Source: Bacteroidales bacterium (lineage in GTDB: Bacteria; Bacteroidota; Bacteroidia; Bacteroidales; Marinilabiliaceae). Taken from it: a stretch of 39,194 nucleotides of DNA. Location of the stretch: NCBI GenBank assembly GCA_022361295.1, contig JAKSBD010000628.1, positions 1-39,194 of the forward strand. The letters are read 5' to 3'. Below are positions 9,005 through 17,424 of this stretch, piece after piece; position 1 is the first letter of the stretch; the number at the start of each line of letters is the position of its first letter. The notes beneath the pieces are model-generated. The model searched no databases. It saw nothing but the letters and a program-made list of their open reading frames with translations, and had not been told where the DNA came from. The position numbers and the translations under genes were made by a program.

Positions 9005-10012
9005 TTAATTTTCTCTGTAAATGACTTCTAATACCGTTTGTCCGACAGCCTTTAAGGTTCCTTTATCAATGTTAGTCATTGTGTCATCATGTGTGTGCCA
9101 GTAGCTGCCAAAGCTGGTTGATGATGATGGGTCATGCTGTATAATATTAATACATGGTATACCTGTTAGTTGGGAAACGTATACATGGTCGTCCGTTATC
9201 ATTCCACCATCTTCAAAAGCAAAATACTGACCATAGCCTAAATCATAAGCTATGTTCCAGGTTCTGTTTAAAAGTTCTGGTGCAAAGCTTTTTGAATAGA
9301 GCTCCTTATAGAATAAGGCATTTTGCGCGCCCACCATATCAAGCAAGATACCAAATCTGGCAGTATAGCCTGGTTTGTGTAGGTTTTTGCCCCAATATTG
9401 AGATCCCAGGCACCAGGTATCTTCTTTTTGTGGAAGATTTATATGTGCCGGCTGTCCATAATCCTCAGCATCAAAAAAGATAATGTCAATTCCCAGTTGA
9501 TGACCTTGTTGACCAATTTGTCTTGCTATCTCTAATAAAACACCAACACCACTAGCTCCGTCATTGGCACCATCAATTGGTGTGTTTCGCATTGATTCAT
9601 CAGGGTCATAATCGGCAAAAGGGCGTGTGTCCCAGTGTGCAAAAAGTAATAAGCGATTTTTCTTTTCAGGATTAAACTGCCCGATAATGTTTTTGGCTTT
9701 TAATATGGTATTATCAAAAGCTACAACATCTGCTTCCTGCACGATAACGTTAGCACCAAAGCGCTTTAATTCATTGGCAAGGTATTCGGCACAGGCTTCA
9801 TGTTCTTTAGTATTTGGTACTCTTGGCCCAAAATTAACCTGATTGGCAACGAATTGGTATGCCGAATCAGCATTAAATACCGGTGTTGCAACAGTTTTAG
9901 TAATAGTGCTTTTAGTACTAGTGTTGTTAGAATTCTTTGTGTTACAGCCAAAAAAAAGCAGGCTGGCAACTATTGCCAAACCTGCTGTTGTATGTTTTGA
10001 TAATATCTTCAT
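9005..10012 (-). CDS. Glutaminyl cyclase-like M28 family lipoprotein
   Basis: Predicted zinc-dependent glutaminyl-peptide cyclotransferase of the M28 fold (335 aa), which turns N-terminal Gln into pyroglutamate. A lipoprotein signal ends with LLFFGC (Cys23), placing it on a periplasm-facing membrane. The core shows LLFAHWDTRPFAD, DGANDGASGVGVLLE (zinc Asp), IIFFDAEDYG (acidic catalytic residues), WCLGSQYWGK and the late His in SYWHTHDDT. The WCLGSQYW and DTRPFAD motifs are typical of type II glutaminyl cyclases rather than general M28 aminopeptidases. The start is 4 bases after the stop of cysS, so the two are almost surely co-transcribed. An aminopeptidase role remains possible but is less likely. 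Confidence 0.85.
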   Translation of the reverse strand: MKILSKHTTAGLAIVASLLFFGCNTKNSNNTSTKSTITKTVATPVFNADSAYQFVANQVNFGPRVPNTKEHEACAEYLANELKRFGANVIVQEADVVAFDNTILKAKNIIGQFNPEKKNRLLLFAHWDTRPFADYDPDESMRNTPIDGANDGASGVGVLLEIARQIGQQGHQLGIDIIFFDAEDYGQPAHINLPQKEDTWCLGSQYWGKNLHKPGYTARFGILLDMVGAQNALFYKELYSKSFAPELLNRTWNIAYDLGYGQYFAFEDGGMITDDHVYVSQLTGIPCINIIQHDPSSSTSFGSYWHTHDDTMTNIDKGTLKAVGQTVLEVIYREN

Positions 10013-10016
10013 CGTA

Positions 10017-11492
10017 TTACTTTACGCTCCATTCGAAGCCCTCTTTTGTATCTTTAATTGTGACACCCAGTGCCTGCAATTCATTTCTGATTTTATCTGC
10101 AGTTGTCCAATCTTTATTGGCTTTAGCATCTATTCTTAAATTCAACAACAAGTTAATAGTTTCTGATAATAACTCATCATTTCCACTTGAATTACCATTG
10201 GTATCAACTGTTAATCCAAGGATGTCAACCACCATATTGTTCATTAACTGCTTTAAGGTTTCCAGGTCTGCATCAATTAAAGTTGCACTACCGGCCAGCA
10301 TACTGTTAATGTTTTTAACTGCATCAAACAAATGAGCAATTAAGATAGGTGTGTTTAGGTCGTCATTTAACGCGTTATAGCATTTGTCGCTTATTTCCTG
10401 AACATTAAAACTTGATGCATCTGAAGCAGTTAACTTATCCATATTGCCATATGCTTCCAGCAGTCGTTCCATACCTTTTTGCGAGGCTTGCAGGGCTTCG
10501 TTTGAAAAGTCAAGCGTACTGCGATAATGTGCCTGCATAATGAAGAACCTTACGGTCATGGGACTGTAGGCCTGCTCAAGTTTTTCGTGCTCACCTGAGA
10601 ACATTTGTTCTAATGTGATAAAGTTGCCTAATGACTTACCCATCTTTTGACCATCAATGGTAATCATATTATTGTGCATCCAGTAGCGAGCAGGAGTATG
10701 CCCATTGCAAACAGTACTTTGTGCAATTTCACATTCGTGGTGCGGGAATAATAAATCCATGCCGCCACCATGGATATCAAACTCAGTACCCAAGTATTTG
10801 GCACTCATTGCCGAACATTCAAGATGCCACCCGGGAAAGCCATCGCTAAAGCGTGAAGGCCAACGCATAATGTGTTCAGGAGCTGCTTTTTTCCACAGGG
10901 CAAAATCAAAACTGTTACGTTTTTCTGTCTGTCCGTCCAATTCGCGGGTTGTACTTAGCAGGTCATCAATGTTTCTGCCCGAAAGTGCACCGTAGTTATG
11001 GTCTTTATTATATTTTTCAACATCAAAATAGACCGAGCCATTACTTTCGTAGGCTAAGCCTTTTTCAAGAATATCTTCTACAATTTGCAGTTGTTCAATT
11101 ATATGACCTGATGCGCGTGGTTCGATACTTGGCTTTAGAACATTAAGTTCATCCATGTATGAATGGTAACGATCGGTGTAGTATTGCACCACTTCCATTG
11201 GCTCCAACTCTTCCAGACGGGCTTTTTTAGCAATCTTATCTTCCCCAACATCACCGTCACTTTCAAGGTGACCAACATCTGTAATGTTACGAACATATCG
11301 TACTTTAAAACCACTGTGTTTCAGGTATCTGAAAAGTATGTCGAACGTAATGGCCGGACGTGTATGTCCTAAGTGAGGATCACCATAAACGGTTGGTCCA
11401 CATACGTATAAACCAACGTGATTGGGATTAATTGGTTGAAACTCTTCTTTCTTGCGAGATAGGGTGTTGTATAGAAATAATTTATTTTCCAT
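10017..11492 (-). CDS. cysS: Cysteine--tRNA ligase
   Basis: Class I cysteinyl-tRNA synthetase (491 aa) charging tRNA-Cys in the cytoplasm. It shows the N-terminal zinc and substrate motif [15 protein letters not shown] (HIGH-type HLGH), further zinc ligands in WHLECSAMS and HHECEIAQ, and the class I lysine loop as KMGKS (in [11 protein letters not shown]) instead of KMSKS. The C-terminal anticodon-binding part ends with the conserved [19 protein letters not shown]. The gene begins a two-gene unit with the cyclase gene. A TAGGTTTG element on the minus strand at 11500-11507 could serve as a -7 box, though it would leave almost no leader. Confidence 0.98.
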   Translation of the reverse strand: MENKLFLYNTLSRKKEEFQPINPNHVGLYVCGPTVYGDPHLGHTRPAITFDILFRYLKHSGFKVRYVRNITDVGHLESDGDVGEDKIAKKARLEELEPMEVVQYYTDRYHSYMDELNVLKPSIEPRASGHIIEQLQIVEDILEKGLAYESNGSVYFDVEKYNKDHNYGALSGRNIDDLLSTTRELDGQTEKRNSFDFALWKKAAPEHIMRWPSRFSDGFPGWHLECSAMSAKYLGTEFDIHGGGMDLLFPHHECEIAQSTVCNGHTPARYWMHNNMITIDGQKMGKSLGNFITLEQMFSGEHEKLEQAYSPMTVRFFIMQAHYRSTLDFSNEALQASQKGMERLLEAYGNMDKLTASDASSFNVQEISDKCYNALNDDLNTPILIAHLFDAVKNINSMLAGSATLIDADLETLKQLMNNMVVDILGLTVDTNGNSSGNDELLSETINLLLNLRIDAKANKDWTTADKIRNELQALGVTIKDTKEGFEWSVK

Positions 11493-11642
11493 GCTTGCTC
11501 AAACCTAATTGTGGTGTTTTTAACAAGCCGCTAAATTACAAAAATCCTTGTTCCCGCGAACACTATTTAAGTGGTTTAATACTGTTAATATTTGCAAAAT
11601 ATCAATTACTATACAATTCTACCCTGCGTTTTTAATAAGTGG

Positions 11643-12458
11643 TTAGAACTCCTCTGTTTTAACAATATTGCCGTTTTGATAGTGAATAACTTTAGTGAGT
11701 TCTTTGTTGCTGTTGTAAAAGCAGTGTTTACCTGTAAATATTTCACCGTTGACAAAGAAACCTTGTTTTTCAACCAAGCCATGTAGATTGTATATGGTAT
11801 GATTACCTGTGCCTTTAAAGGTATTTGTAGTTTTTGTTTGAGCTACTTTTTGTCGTGGGGCCACTTCAGTTGTTGTAATGTTTTCGGTAATAGCCTTGTT
11901 TTCCTGAAATTCTCCATTGTTATAAACCCGCTCGGTAACTAGTTTTCCAGAGTCGTCATAAATTTTTAATGTACCGGTAGCTTTGCCGTCGGTCCATTCT
12001 CCGGTGTACTTTAAAGCGCCATTATCATGGTAATACTTTTGAGTGCCTGAGCGCTTACCTTTTTCGTCGTAGTTCCAATCGTAAGCCAGACTGCCGTTTT
12101 TGTTGTAAAATTTATAGTTGCCCTTCCAATGATCTATGTCCCAGATTCCTTGTTCTGAAATTAATCCTGTATCATAATAAAACACTGCTGGTCCGGTTGC
12201 TTTACCATTTTCATAGGTAATTTTATGCTTAACTGTACCATCCGGATAGTAGCTTATCCAGTTACCTGTTTTTTTGTCACTGGCATAAATGCCTTGCTCC
12301 AGTATTTGATCACCCGAATTATTAAATTTAATCCAGATTCCTTGTTTCAGATTATTAAGGTCGGTGTAGTTAATAGTGTCCCCTTTGTATAACTCGTATG
12401 ATTGAGCTATGCAATTAAAGCTAACTATCAGTAATATAATAATTAAGAAATTTCGCAT
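11643..12458 (-). CDS. Secreted MORN-repeat (YwqK-like) protein
   Basis: Exported protein of 271 aa made of repeated MORN-variant motifs of the type seen in YwqK-like antitoxin and toxin_YwqK domains (YYPDGTVKHKITYENGKATG, YYHDNGALKYTGEWTDGKATG and others, at least eight units). A signal peptide MRNFLIIILLIVSFNCIA is followed by Gln. The repeats form extended beta-hairpins with a Tyr/Trp-Gly-rich face and could bind a partner or membrane; no catalytic motif is seen. The YwqK antitoxin label comes from the domain family and should not be read as function, since there is no toxin next to it and the protein is secreted. It is separated by 150 bases from cysS and is probably a single-gene unit. 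Confidence 0.8.
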   Translation of the reverse strand: MRNFLIIILLIVSFNCIAQSYELYKGDTINYTDLNNLKQGIWIKFNNSGDQILEQGIYASDKKTGNWISYYPDGTVKHKITYENGKATGPAVFYYDTGLISEQGIWDIDHWKGNYKFYNKNGSLAYDWNYDEKGKRSGTQKYYHDNGALKYTGEWTDGKATGTLKIYDDSGKLVTERVYNNGEFQENKAITENITTTEVAPRQKVAQTKTTNTFKGTGNHTIYNLHGLVEKQGFFVNGEIFTGKHCFYNSNKELTKVIHYQNGNIVKTEEF

Positions 12459-12575
12459 TGTTACAATATTGGGTGTTAAGTAGTCTAATAATATGACTTA
12501 CTAGATTTTTTTATACTGATAATATGAAGAAAAGGTTATCATAAATTGGCAGGAAATGTGATTGGATTTATTTTA

Positions 12576-12583
12576 TACCTTTG
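12576..12583 (+). promoter_or_regulatory. Possible -7 element of rnr
   Basis: TACCTTTG matches TAnnTTTG; a transcript from here would have a leader of about 145 bases. The -33 element is not at the usual spacing. Confidence 0.4.
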
Positions 12584-12605
12584 GGTAGTGCTCTCGAAAC
12601 CAAAA

Positions 12606-12628
12606 TATCTCCGGTTTTAAAGGAGGTA
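12606..12628 (+). promoter_or_regulatory. Hairpin in rnr leader
   Basis: TATCTCC (12606-12612) pairs with GGAGGTA (12622-12628), seven pairs with one G-T, around a 9-base loop. It has no T run, so it is not a terminator. Confidence 0.3.
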
Positions 12629-12670
12629 GAGAAAAAGCTTATACCAATTTAATTTAGAAAGAGGCTAAGA

Positions 12671-12709
12671 ATGAAAGAACAATTCAGTAAAGCTCATTTC
12701 AATGTATGA
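12671..12709 (+). CDS. Possible leader peptide upstream of rnr
   Basis: A 12-codon open frame (MKEQFSKAHFNV, stop TGA) sits 28 bases before rnr and is preceded by a purine-rich GAGGCTAAGA. It lies inside an inverted repeat, ATACCAAT at 12641-12648 and ATTGGTAT at 12709-12716, whose right arm starts on the last base of the stop codon. Translation of this frame would keep the arms apart or let them pair, a layout that could control rnr. Chance is a real alternative for so short a frame. Confidence 0.2.
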   Translation: MKEQFSKAHFNV

Positions 12710-12737
12710 TTGGTATTAAACCATAAATGAAATTAGA

Positions 12738-14897
12738 ATGGTAAAGAAGAAAAAGAAAAAGTCATCAAGAACAGATGAGCTTAGGCAATTAATACAAGGG
12801 CTGTTTTTTAATAATCCGAAGCGTACATTTAATTATAAACAAGTATCGTCATTGCTGGAGGTGAAAAAGAAAACAGGTCGCCAGAAAGTACAAATCATCT
12901 TAAGTGAATTGTTCGAGTCGGGTTACCTGACAGAAGTGGCAGCAGGAAAATATAAACTACTTAGTCGTGGATCAACCTTAACAGGCGTTGTTGATATGAC
13001 TGCTTCGGGTTCAGCCTATGTTATTCCTGACGAAGAAAATGAGGGAGGCGATATTTTCATTCCGCGGAATAATATGAATCAGGCACTTAATGGCGATCAA
13101 GTTAAAGTGTTTATGCATGCCCGTCGACGCCACCGTCAACCTGAAGGTGAGATTATTGAAATATTAAAGCGTAAGCGCGATTCTTTTGTTGGTGTAATGC
13201 AAATTTCGCGTGGCCTGGCTTTTTTAGTTGTTGATGACAGGGTAATGTCGCACGATATTTTTATACCTGCAAAAGGGTTAAAAGGAGCCAAGGATGGGCA
13301 AAAGGCGATTGCCCGTATTGTAGAATGGCCCGAAAGGGCTAAGAATCCAATTGGTGAGATTGTGGATGTATTAGGTGATGCTGGTGATCATCATGCAGAG
13401 ATGCATGCTATTTTAGCCGAATTCAACCTGCCCTACCGCTATCCTCAAGAAGTGATTGATGAAGCAGAAACAATAAATGCTGAAATTACTGAGGACGAGA
13501 TAAAACAACGAAGGGATTTCAGAAACGTTACAACATTCACCATTGATCCGGTTGATGCCAAAGATTTTGATGATGCCTTGTCTATTCAAAAACTGGAAAA
13601 TGGTCGGTGGGAAATAGGTGTGCATATTGCTGATGTGACGCATTACGTTCAGCCTAAAACATTGCTTGAGAAAGAGGCTTATGAACGTGCTACATCGGTT
13701 TATTTGGTTGATCGCGTAGTGCCAATGTTGCCTGAGCGTTTGAGTAATTTTATTTGCTCGCTGCGTCCACATGAAGAGAAATTATGCTTCTCAGCTGTTT
13801 TTGAAATGGATGATGATGCCAATATTCATAATAGCTGGTTTGGACGTACAGTTATTTATTCCGACCGTCGTTTTACTTATGAAGAGGCGCAGGAGATTAT
13901 TGAAACAGGTGAAGGTGATCTGAAAGATGAAATTTTATCATTGGATAAGCTGGCAAAGCAATTGCGCGATAAACGTTTTGCCGAGGGGTCGGTAGGATTC
14001 GAACGTATTGAAGTCAGGTTTAATATTGATGAAAAGGGTAAGCCTTTAAGTGTCTACTTTAAAGAGTCGAAAGATGCCAATAAACTGATTGAAGAATTTA
14101 TGTTGCTCGCCAATAAAAAGGTAGCTCAACTTATAGGGAATAAAGAAATGGATAAAGGGCGACGGGGAAAAGCCAAAACGTTTGTATACCGTATCCACGA
14201 TGTGCCTAATCCTGATAAGTTTGAAAGCTTTGCTTCGTTTGTTCGTAAGTTTGGTTATGAAGCAATGCCTAAAGGCGTTGAATCTGTAAGCTCGTCTCTT
14301 AATCGTTTATTGACCCAGGTGCAGGGGAAAGGAGAACAAAATATGATTGAAACATTAGCTATTCGAACAATGGCTAAAGCAGTTTATTCAACTCATAATA
14401 TAGGACACTATGGTTTAGCCTTTAAGCATTATTCACATTTTACTTCACCTATTCGCCGTTATCCTGATATGATGGTGCATCGTTTGTTGCAGCGCTACCT
14501 CGATGGTGGAAGATCTGTTAATGAAGAAACATACGAAGAGATGTGTGAGCATAGTTCTGATATGGAGCAACGGGCGGCTGACGCTGAACGCGCATCAATC
14601 AAATACAAGCAGGTTGAGTTTATGAAAGACCACCTGGGAGAAGAGTTCGAAGGTGTCATTTCAGGTGTTACAGAGTGGGGCTTGTATGTTGAAATTATAG
14701 AAAACAAGTGTGAGGGAATGATTCCGATACGTGATTTGGATGACGACTTCTATACATTTGATGAAGATAATTATTGCCTGGTTGGTCGAAAATTCAATCG
14801 AACCTATCAGCTGGGTGATAAACTGAAGATTTCAATAGCGAGCGCAAATCTCGAGAAGAAACAGTTGGATTTTGCCTTGGTTGACGATAAAGGGTAA
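12738..14897 (+). CDS. rnr: Ribonuclease R
   Basis: 3'-5' exoribonuclease of the RNR/RNase II family (719 aa), degrading structured RNA in the cytoplasm. A basic Lys-rich N-terminus leads into a winged-helix segment (about 12-75), then two cold-shock-like domains (about 80-230), the RNB catalytic domain with TIDPVDAKDFDDALS at about 267-281 that supplies the metal-binding Asp residues, the conserved HYGLAFKHYSHFTSPIRRYPD segment, and a C-terminal S1 domain starting at EFEGVISGVTEWGLYVE. The length and the S1 end make RNase R more likely than RNase II. The ATG at 12738 opens the basic MVKKKKKKSS tail. Its leader carries secondary structure that may regulate it. Confidence 0.97.
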   Translation: MVKKKKKKSSRTDELRQLIQGLFFNNPKRTFNYKQVSSLLEVKKKTGRQKVQIILSELFESGYLTEVAAGKYKLLSRGSTLTGVVDMTASGSAYVIPDEENEGGDIFIPRNNMNQALNGDQVKVFMHARRRHRQPEGEIIEILKRKRDSFVGVMQISRGLAFLVVDDRVMSHDIFIPAKGLKGAKDGQKAIARIVEWPERAKNPIGEIVDVLGDAGDHHAEMHAILAEFNLPYRYPQEVIDEAETINAEITEDEIKQRRDFRNVTTFTIDPVDAKDFDDALSIQKLENGRWEIGVHIADVTHYVQPKTLLEKEAYERATSVYLVDRVVPMLPERLSNFICSLRPHEEKLCFSAVFEMDDDANIHNSWFGRTVIYSDRRFTYEEAQEIIETGEGDLKDEILSLDKLAKQLRDKRFAEGSVGFERIEVRFNIDEKGKPLSVYFKESKDANKLIEEFMLLANKKVAQLIGNKEMDKGRRGKAKTFVYRIHDVPNPDKFESFASFVRKFGYEAMPKGVESVSSSLNRLLTQVQGKGEQNMIETLAIRTMAKAVYSTHNIGHYGLAFKHYSHFTSPIRRYPDMMVHRLLQRYLDGGRSVNEETYEEMCEHSSDMEQRAADAERASIKYKQVEFMKDHLGEEFEGVISGVTEWGLYVEIIENKCEGMIPIRDLDDDFYTFDEDNYCLVGRKFNRTYQLGDKLKISIASANLEKKQLDFALVDDKG

Positions 14898-14994
14898 TTC
14901 GACCAATTGGTTCAGTTGATTTTAAAAAGCACAATGACAGTTGTTTAGGATCTGTAATTTTAGAATCATTTGGTCTGGGCTTTTTATTCGGGAA

Positions 14995-15024
14995 AAGTAT
15001 TTTTATTTTTGTCGGTAAATACTT
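14995..15024 (+). promoter_or_regulatory. Inverted repeat overlapping possible tetR promoter
   Basis: AAGTATTT (14995-15002) and AAATACTT (15017-15024) are perfect reverse complements with a 14-base spacer, ending 15 bases before the TetR start. A TATTTTTG -7 match (15004-15011) lies inside the spacer. The position suits an operator for self-repression by the TetR protein; this is inferred from geometry only. Confidence 0.35.
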
Positions 15025-15039
15025 ACTAAAAACACAGGG

Positions 15040-15651
15040 ATGACTATAGGAGTTGCTTATCCGTCAGAAACGACAAGTGACGGAATGCGAGTTGCAATTA
15101 TAGAAGCAGCAAGAGAGCTGTTTGCAAAGTTTGGCTACAAGAAAACAACCATGGAAGATATCGCCCATGCGTTGCGAAAAGGAAAAAGCTCACTGTATTA
15201 CTACTTTAAAAATAAGGAGGAGATTTTTCAGGCCGTTATAGAGCTGGAAAAAGATATTCTTTTTACAGAGTTAAATAAAGTTGTTGATTCTGAGTTAAAG
15301 CCAAAAGATAAGTTTAAGGAATATGTTATTACCCGCATGAAGACCATTCATATGTTAGAAAACTATATGAAGGTGCTTAAAGATGATGCTTTGGGCGTGT
15401 ACGATTTCTTTGACAAATTGCGAGGAAAAGGTGAGGCAGAAGAAGCTCAGCTTTTGACAAAAATGCTTGAAGAAGGACAGAAAGATGATAGTTTTCAAGT
15501 GAAGAATGTAAATATGGCTGCTGTAGCTATTGCCATAGCATTAAAAGGTTTGGAAGGACCTCTTTTTCAGGCTTTAGATAATTTTGAGGATTTTAAAGTG
15601 CAGATTGATAACATCTTAAATATTCTATTTTTCGGAATTGTAAAGAGATAG
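15040..15651 (+). CDS. TetR/AcrR family transcriptional regulator
   Basis: DNA-binding regulator of 203 aa. The N-terminal TetR domain (residues about 17-63) has the helix-turn-helix TTMEDIAHALRKGKSSLYYY followed by the family hallmark YYFKNKEEIF. The rest is a helical ligand and dimer domain without a recognisable ligand class. It lies 41 bases upstream of metA in the same direction, so it may be co-transcribed with metA and the HAD gene; whether it controls methionine synthesis is open. An inverted repeat just upstream suggests self-regulation. The ATG at 15040 lies in CACAGGGATGAC; an inner Met at residue 16 would still leave a complete HTH. Confidence 0.92.
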   Translation: MTIGVAYPSETTSDGMRVAIIEAARELFAKFGYKKTTMEDIAHALRKGKSSLYYYFKNKEEIFQAVIELEKDILFTELNKVVDSELKPKDKFKEYVITRMKTIHMLENYMKVLKDDALGVYDFFDKLRGKGEAEEAQLLTKMLEEGQKDDSFQVKNVNMAAVAIAIALKGLEGPLFQALDNFEDFKVQIDNILNILFFGIVKR

Positions 15652-15692
15652 TACGAGCAAAACATTAACCACCACACAACTAATACCACCAT

Positions 15693-16610
15693 ATGCCAAT
15701 TAAAATTCCTGATGCGCTGCCTGCACGTCATGTGCTGGAAAACGAGAATGTTTTCGTAATTGGCGAAACACGCGCTATGCATCAAGATATAAGACCGCTC
15801 AAGATTTTGATATTGAATCTGATGCCTCTTAAAATTGCCACAGAAACACATCTGTTAAGGGCACTGTCGAACAGTCCCTTACAGGTTGAGGTTGATTTTT
15901 TAATGACCTCAAGTCATGTTTCTAAAAATACCCCACGTGAGCATTTGTTTGCCTTTTATAAAGTATTTGAAGAGGTGCGTGCCAATAAATATGATGGTAT
16001 GATAATTACCGGCGCACCGGTTGAATTACTTGATTTTGAAGAAGTGAATTACTGGCCTGAATTGCAGGAGATAATGGACTGGAGTAAAAGTAATGTGACC
16101 AGTACATTTCATATTTGCTGGGGTGCTCAGGCTGGTTTATTTCATCATTTTGGTATTAAGAAGTATCAGCTTGATAAAAAGATGTTTGGTATTTTTAAAC
16201 ATACTGTTGAAAAGCGTGAAGAACCATTAATGCGTGGTTTTAATGATTTGTACCATGCCCCGCACTCTCGTTATACCGAAGTGAAAGAGAGTGAGGTATT
16301 AGCCCATCCTGATTTATTTTTACTCTCAAAATCAGATAAGGCTGGAGTTTACATGGTGATGTCAAAAGATCGTCGTCAGATTTTTGTGACAGGTCATTCG
16401 GAATATGATGCATCGACTCTGAAAGAGGAATATGACCGTGATGTGGCAAAAGGCCTGGATATTGCGATACCCGCCAACTACTTTCCTGATGATAATCCTG
16501 AAAATGAACCTATGGTACTGTGGCGTAGTCATGCCAGCTTGTTATATTCCAACTGGCTTAATTACTACGTTTATCAGGCTACACCTTTTCAATTGGATCA
16601 AATACAATAG
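15693..16610 (+). CDS. metA: Homoserine O-acyltransferase MetA, likely acetyl-CoA type
   Basis: MetA family enzyme (305 aa) that acylates homoserine as the first dedicated step of methionine synthesis, in the cytoplasm. The catalytic residues sit exactly at the family positions: Cys142 ([10 protein letters not shown]), His235 and Glu237 ([10 protein letters not shown]). Position 111 is Glu ([17 protein letters not shown]). In this family Glu111 goes with acetyl-CoA use and Gly111 with succinyl-CoA use, so the product is predicted to be O-acetylhomoserine, despite the common label homoserine O-succinyltransferase. It follows the TetR gene by 41 bases and precedes the HAD gene by one base. The gap upstream is too short for a SAM riboswitch. 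Confidence 0.96.
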   Translation: MPIKIPDALPARHVLENENVFVIGETRAMHQDIRPLKILILNLMPLKIATETHLLRALSNSPLQVEVDFLMTSSHVSKNTPREHLFAFYKVFEEVRANKYDGMIITGAPVELLDFEEVNYWPELQEIMDWSKSNVTSTFHICWGAQAGLFHHFGIKKYQLDKKMFGIFKHTVEKREEPLMRGFNDLYHAPHSRYTEVKESEVLAHPDLFLLSKSDKAGVYMVMSKDRRQIFVTGHSEYDASTLKEEYDRDVAKGLDIAIPANYFPDDNPENEPMVLWRSHASLLYSNWLNYYVYQATPFQLDQIQ

Positions 16611-16611
16611 T

Positions 16612-17424
16612 ATGAAACGAATTTTTGCAACTGACCTTGATGGAACCATTCTGGCGAGAAATAATGATTTCAATGCCGAAGATTTAAATGTTCTTAAGTT
16701 ATTGGGAGATAGAGGTGTGATTAGAGTGGTAGCAACCGGTCGTACTTTGCAATCAGCTTTTAGGGTATTACCAGATGATTTTCCAATCGATTACCTGGTG
16801 TTTTCATCGGGAGCAGGATTATATTGCTGGAAAACAAAGCAGTTGTTGATAACGCGGCATCTTGGATATGAAAAGACCAAGGATGTGGTTGAGGTTTTTA
16901 AACAGTTTCACGTTGAATATACCTTGCATCATCCTATACCTGAAAACCATTTGTTTTTTCACCCTGAAGGTGATGATCCACATCCTGATTTTGAACGTTA
17001 CCTTGAGTTTAACCAGCCGCATGCGGAAGTGATCAATGGCTCTGTGCCAGAATTGGACTATACACAAACCCTGGCTTTTATGCCTGATTTAGATACCTAT
17101 AAAGCGATTGAAAAACAATTGTCTGGTGTGAAGGTAGTAAGGGCTACATCGCCAATTGACGGAGTCAGTATTTGGATGGAGTGTTTTAATACAGAGGTTT
17201 CCAAAGCTAAGGGCTTGTTGGAAGTGTGTCGCATTGAGGGAGTTGATGCCATAAATGTGTCAGCAGTAGGTAACGATTATAACGACCTGGATATGCTCTC
17301 CACATTCAAAAGTACTTATGTTGTTGGCAATGCACCTGAAGAATTAAAGAATAAGTTCACGGTTTTAAAAGATGTATATCAGTCGCCATTGCTCGATTGG
17401 AAAGAGCGCTTTACTTCTTATTAA
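16612..17424 (+). CDS. HAD superfamily hydrolase, Cof type
   Basis: Cytoplasmic phosphatase-like protein of 270 aa with Cof/Cap-IIB architecture. Motif I is FATDLDGTIL (nucleophile Asp8, acid Asp10), motif II is VVATGRTL, the motif III Lys is in VSKAKGLLEV, and motif IV is AVGNDYNDLDML. The substrate is unknown; such proteins usually act on sugar phosphates or cofactor phosphates. The ATG at 16612, one base after the metA stop, is the true start; the open frame continues upstream inside metA without meaning. The 3' end overlaps the convergent DUF3108 gene by 14 bases. Confidence 0.93.
   Translation: MKRIFATDLDGTILARNNDFNAEDLNVLKLLGDRGVIRVVATGRTLQSAFRVLPDDFPIDYLVFSSGAGLYCWKTKQLLITRHLGYEKTKDVVEVFKQFHVEYTLHHPIPENHLFFHPEGDDPHPDFERYLEFNQPHAEVINGSVPELDYTQTLAFMPDLDTYKAIEKQLSGVKVVRATSPIDGVSIWMECFNTEVSKAKGLLEVCRIEGVDAINVSAVGNDYNDLDMLSTFKSTYVVGNAPEELKNKFTVLKDVYQSPLLDWKERFTSY

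Larger units (their letters stand above)
12459..12737. other. Divergent region with rnr leader
   Basis: 279 bases between the MORN gene and rnr. The right half is the likely rnr 5' leader with a hairpin, a 12-codon open frame and a long-range inverted repeat (see separate entries). I see no clear minus-strand promoter. Confidence 0.5.

Noticed and set aside
9843..10335. Plus-strand frames opposite the cyclase and cysS genes
   Set aside because: They are shadows of two well supported minus-strand genes and encode nothing recognisable.
11643..12458. Toxin-antitoxin reading of the MORN (YwqK-type) gene
   Set aside because: The protein is secreted, there is no adjacent toxin gene, and the antitoxin name is only inherited from the repeat family.
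14902..14911. Palindrome ACCAATTGGT after rnr
   Set aside because: Ten bases with no loop and no T run; probably chance, though it shares CCAAT with the rnr leader repeat.
16432..16611. Upstream extension of the HAD protein inside metA
   Set aside because: The HAD motif I begins right after ATG 16612; the extension is metA in another frame.
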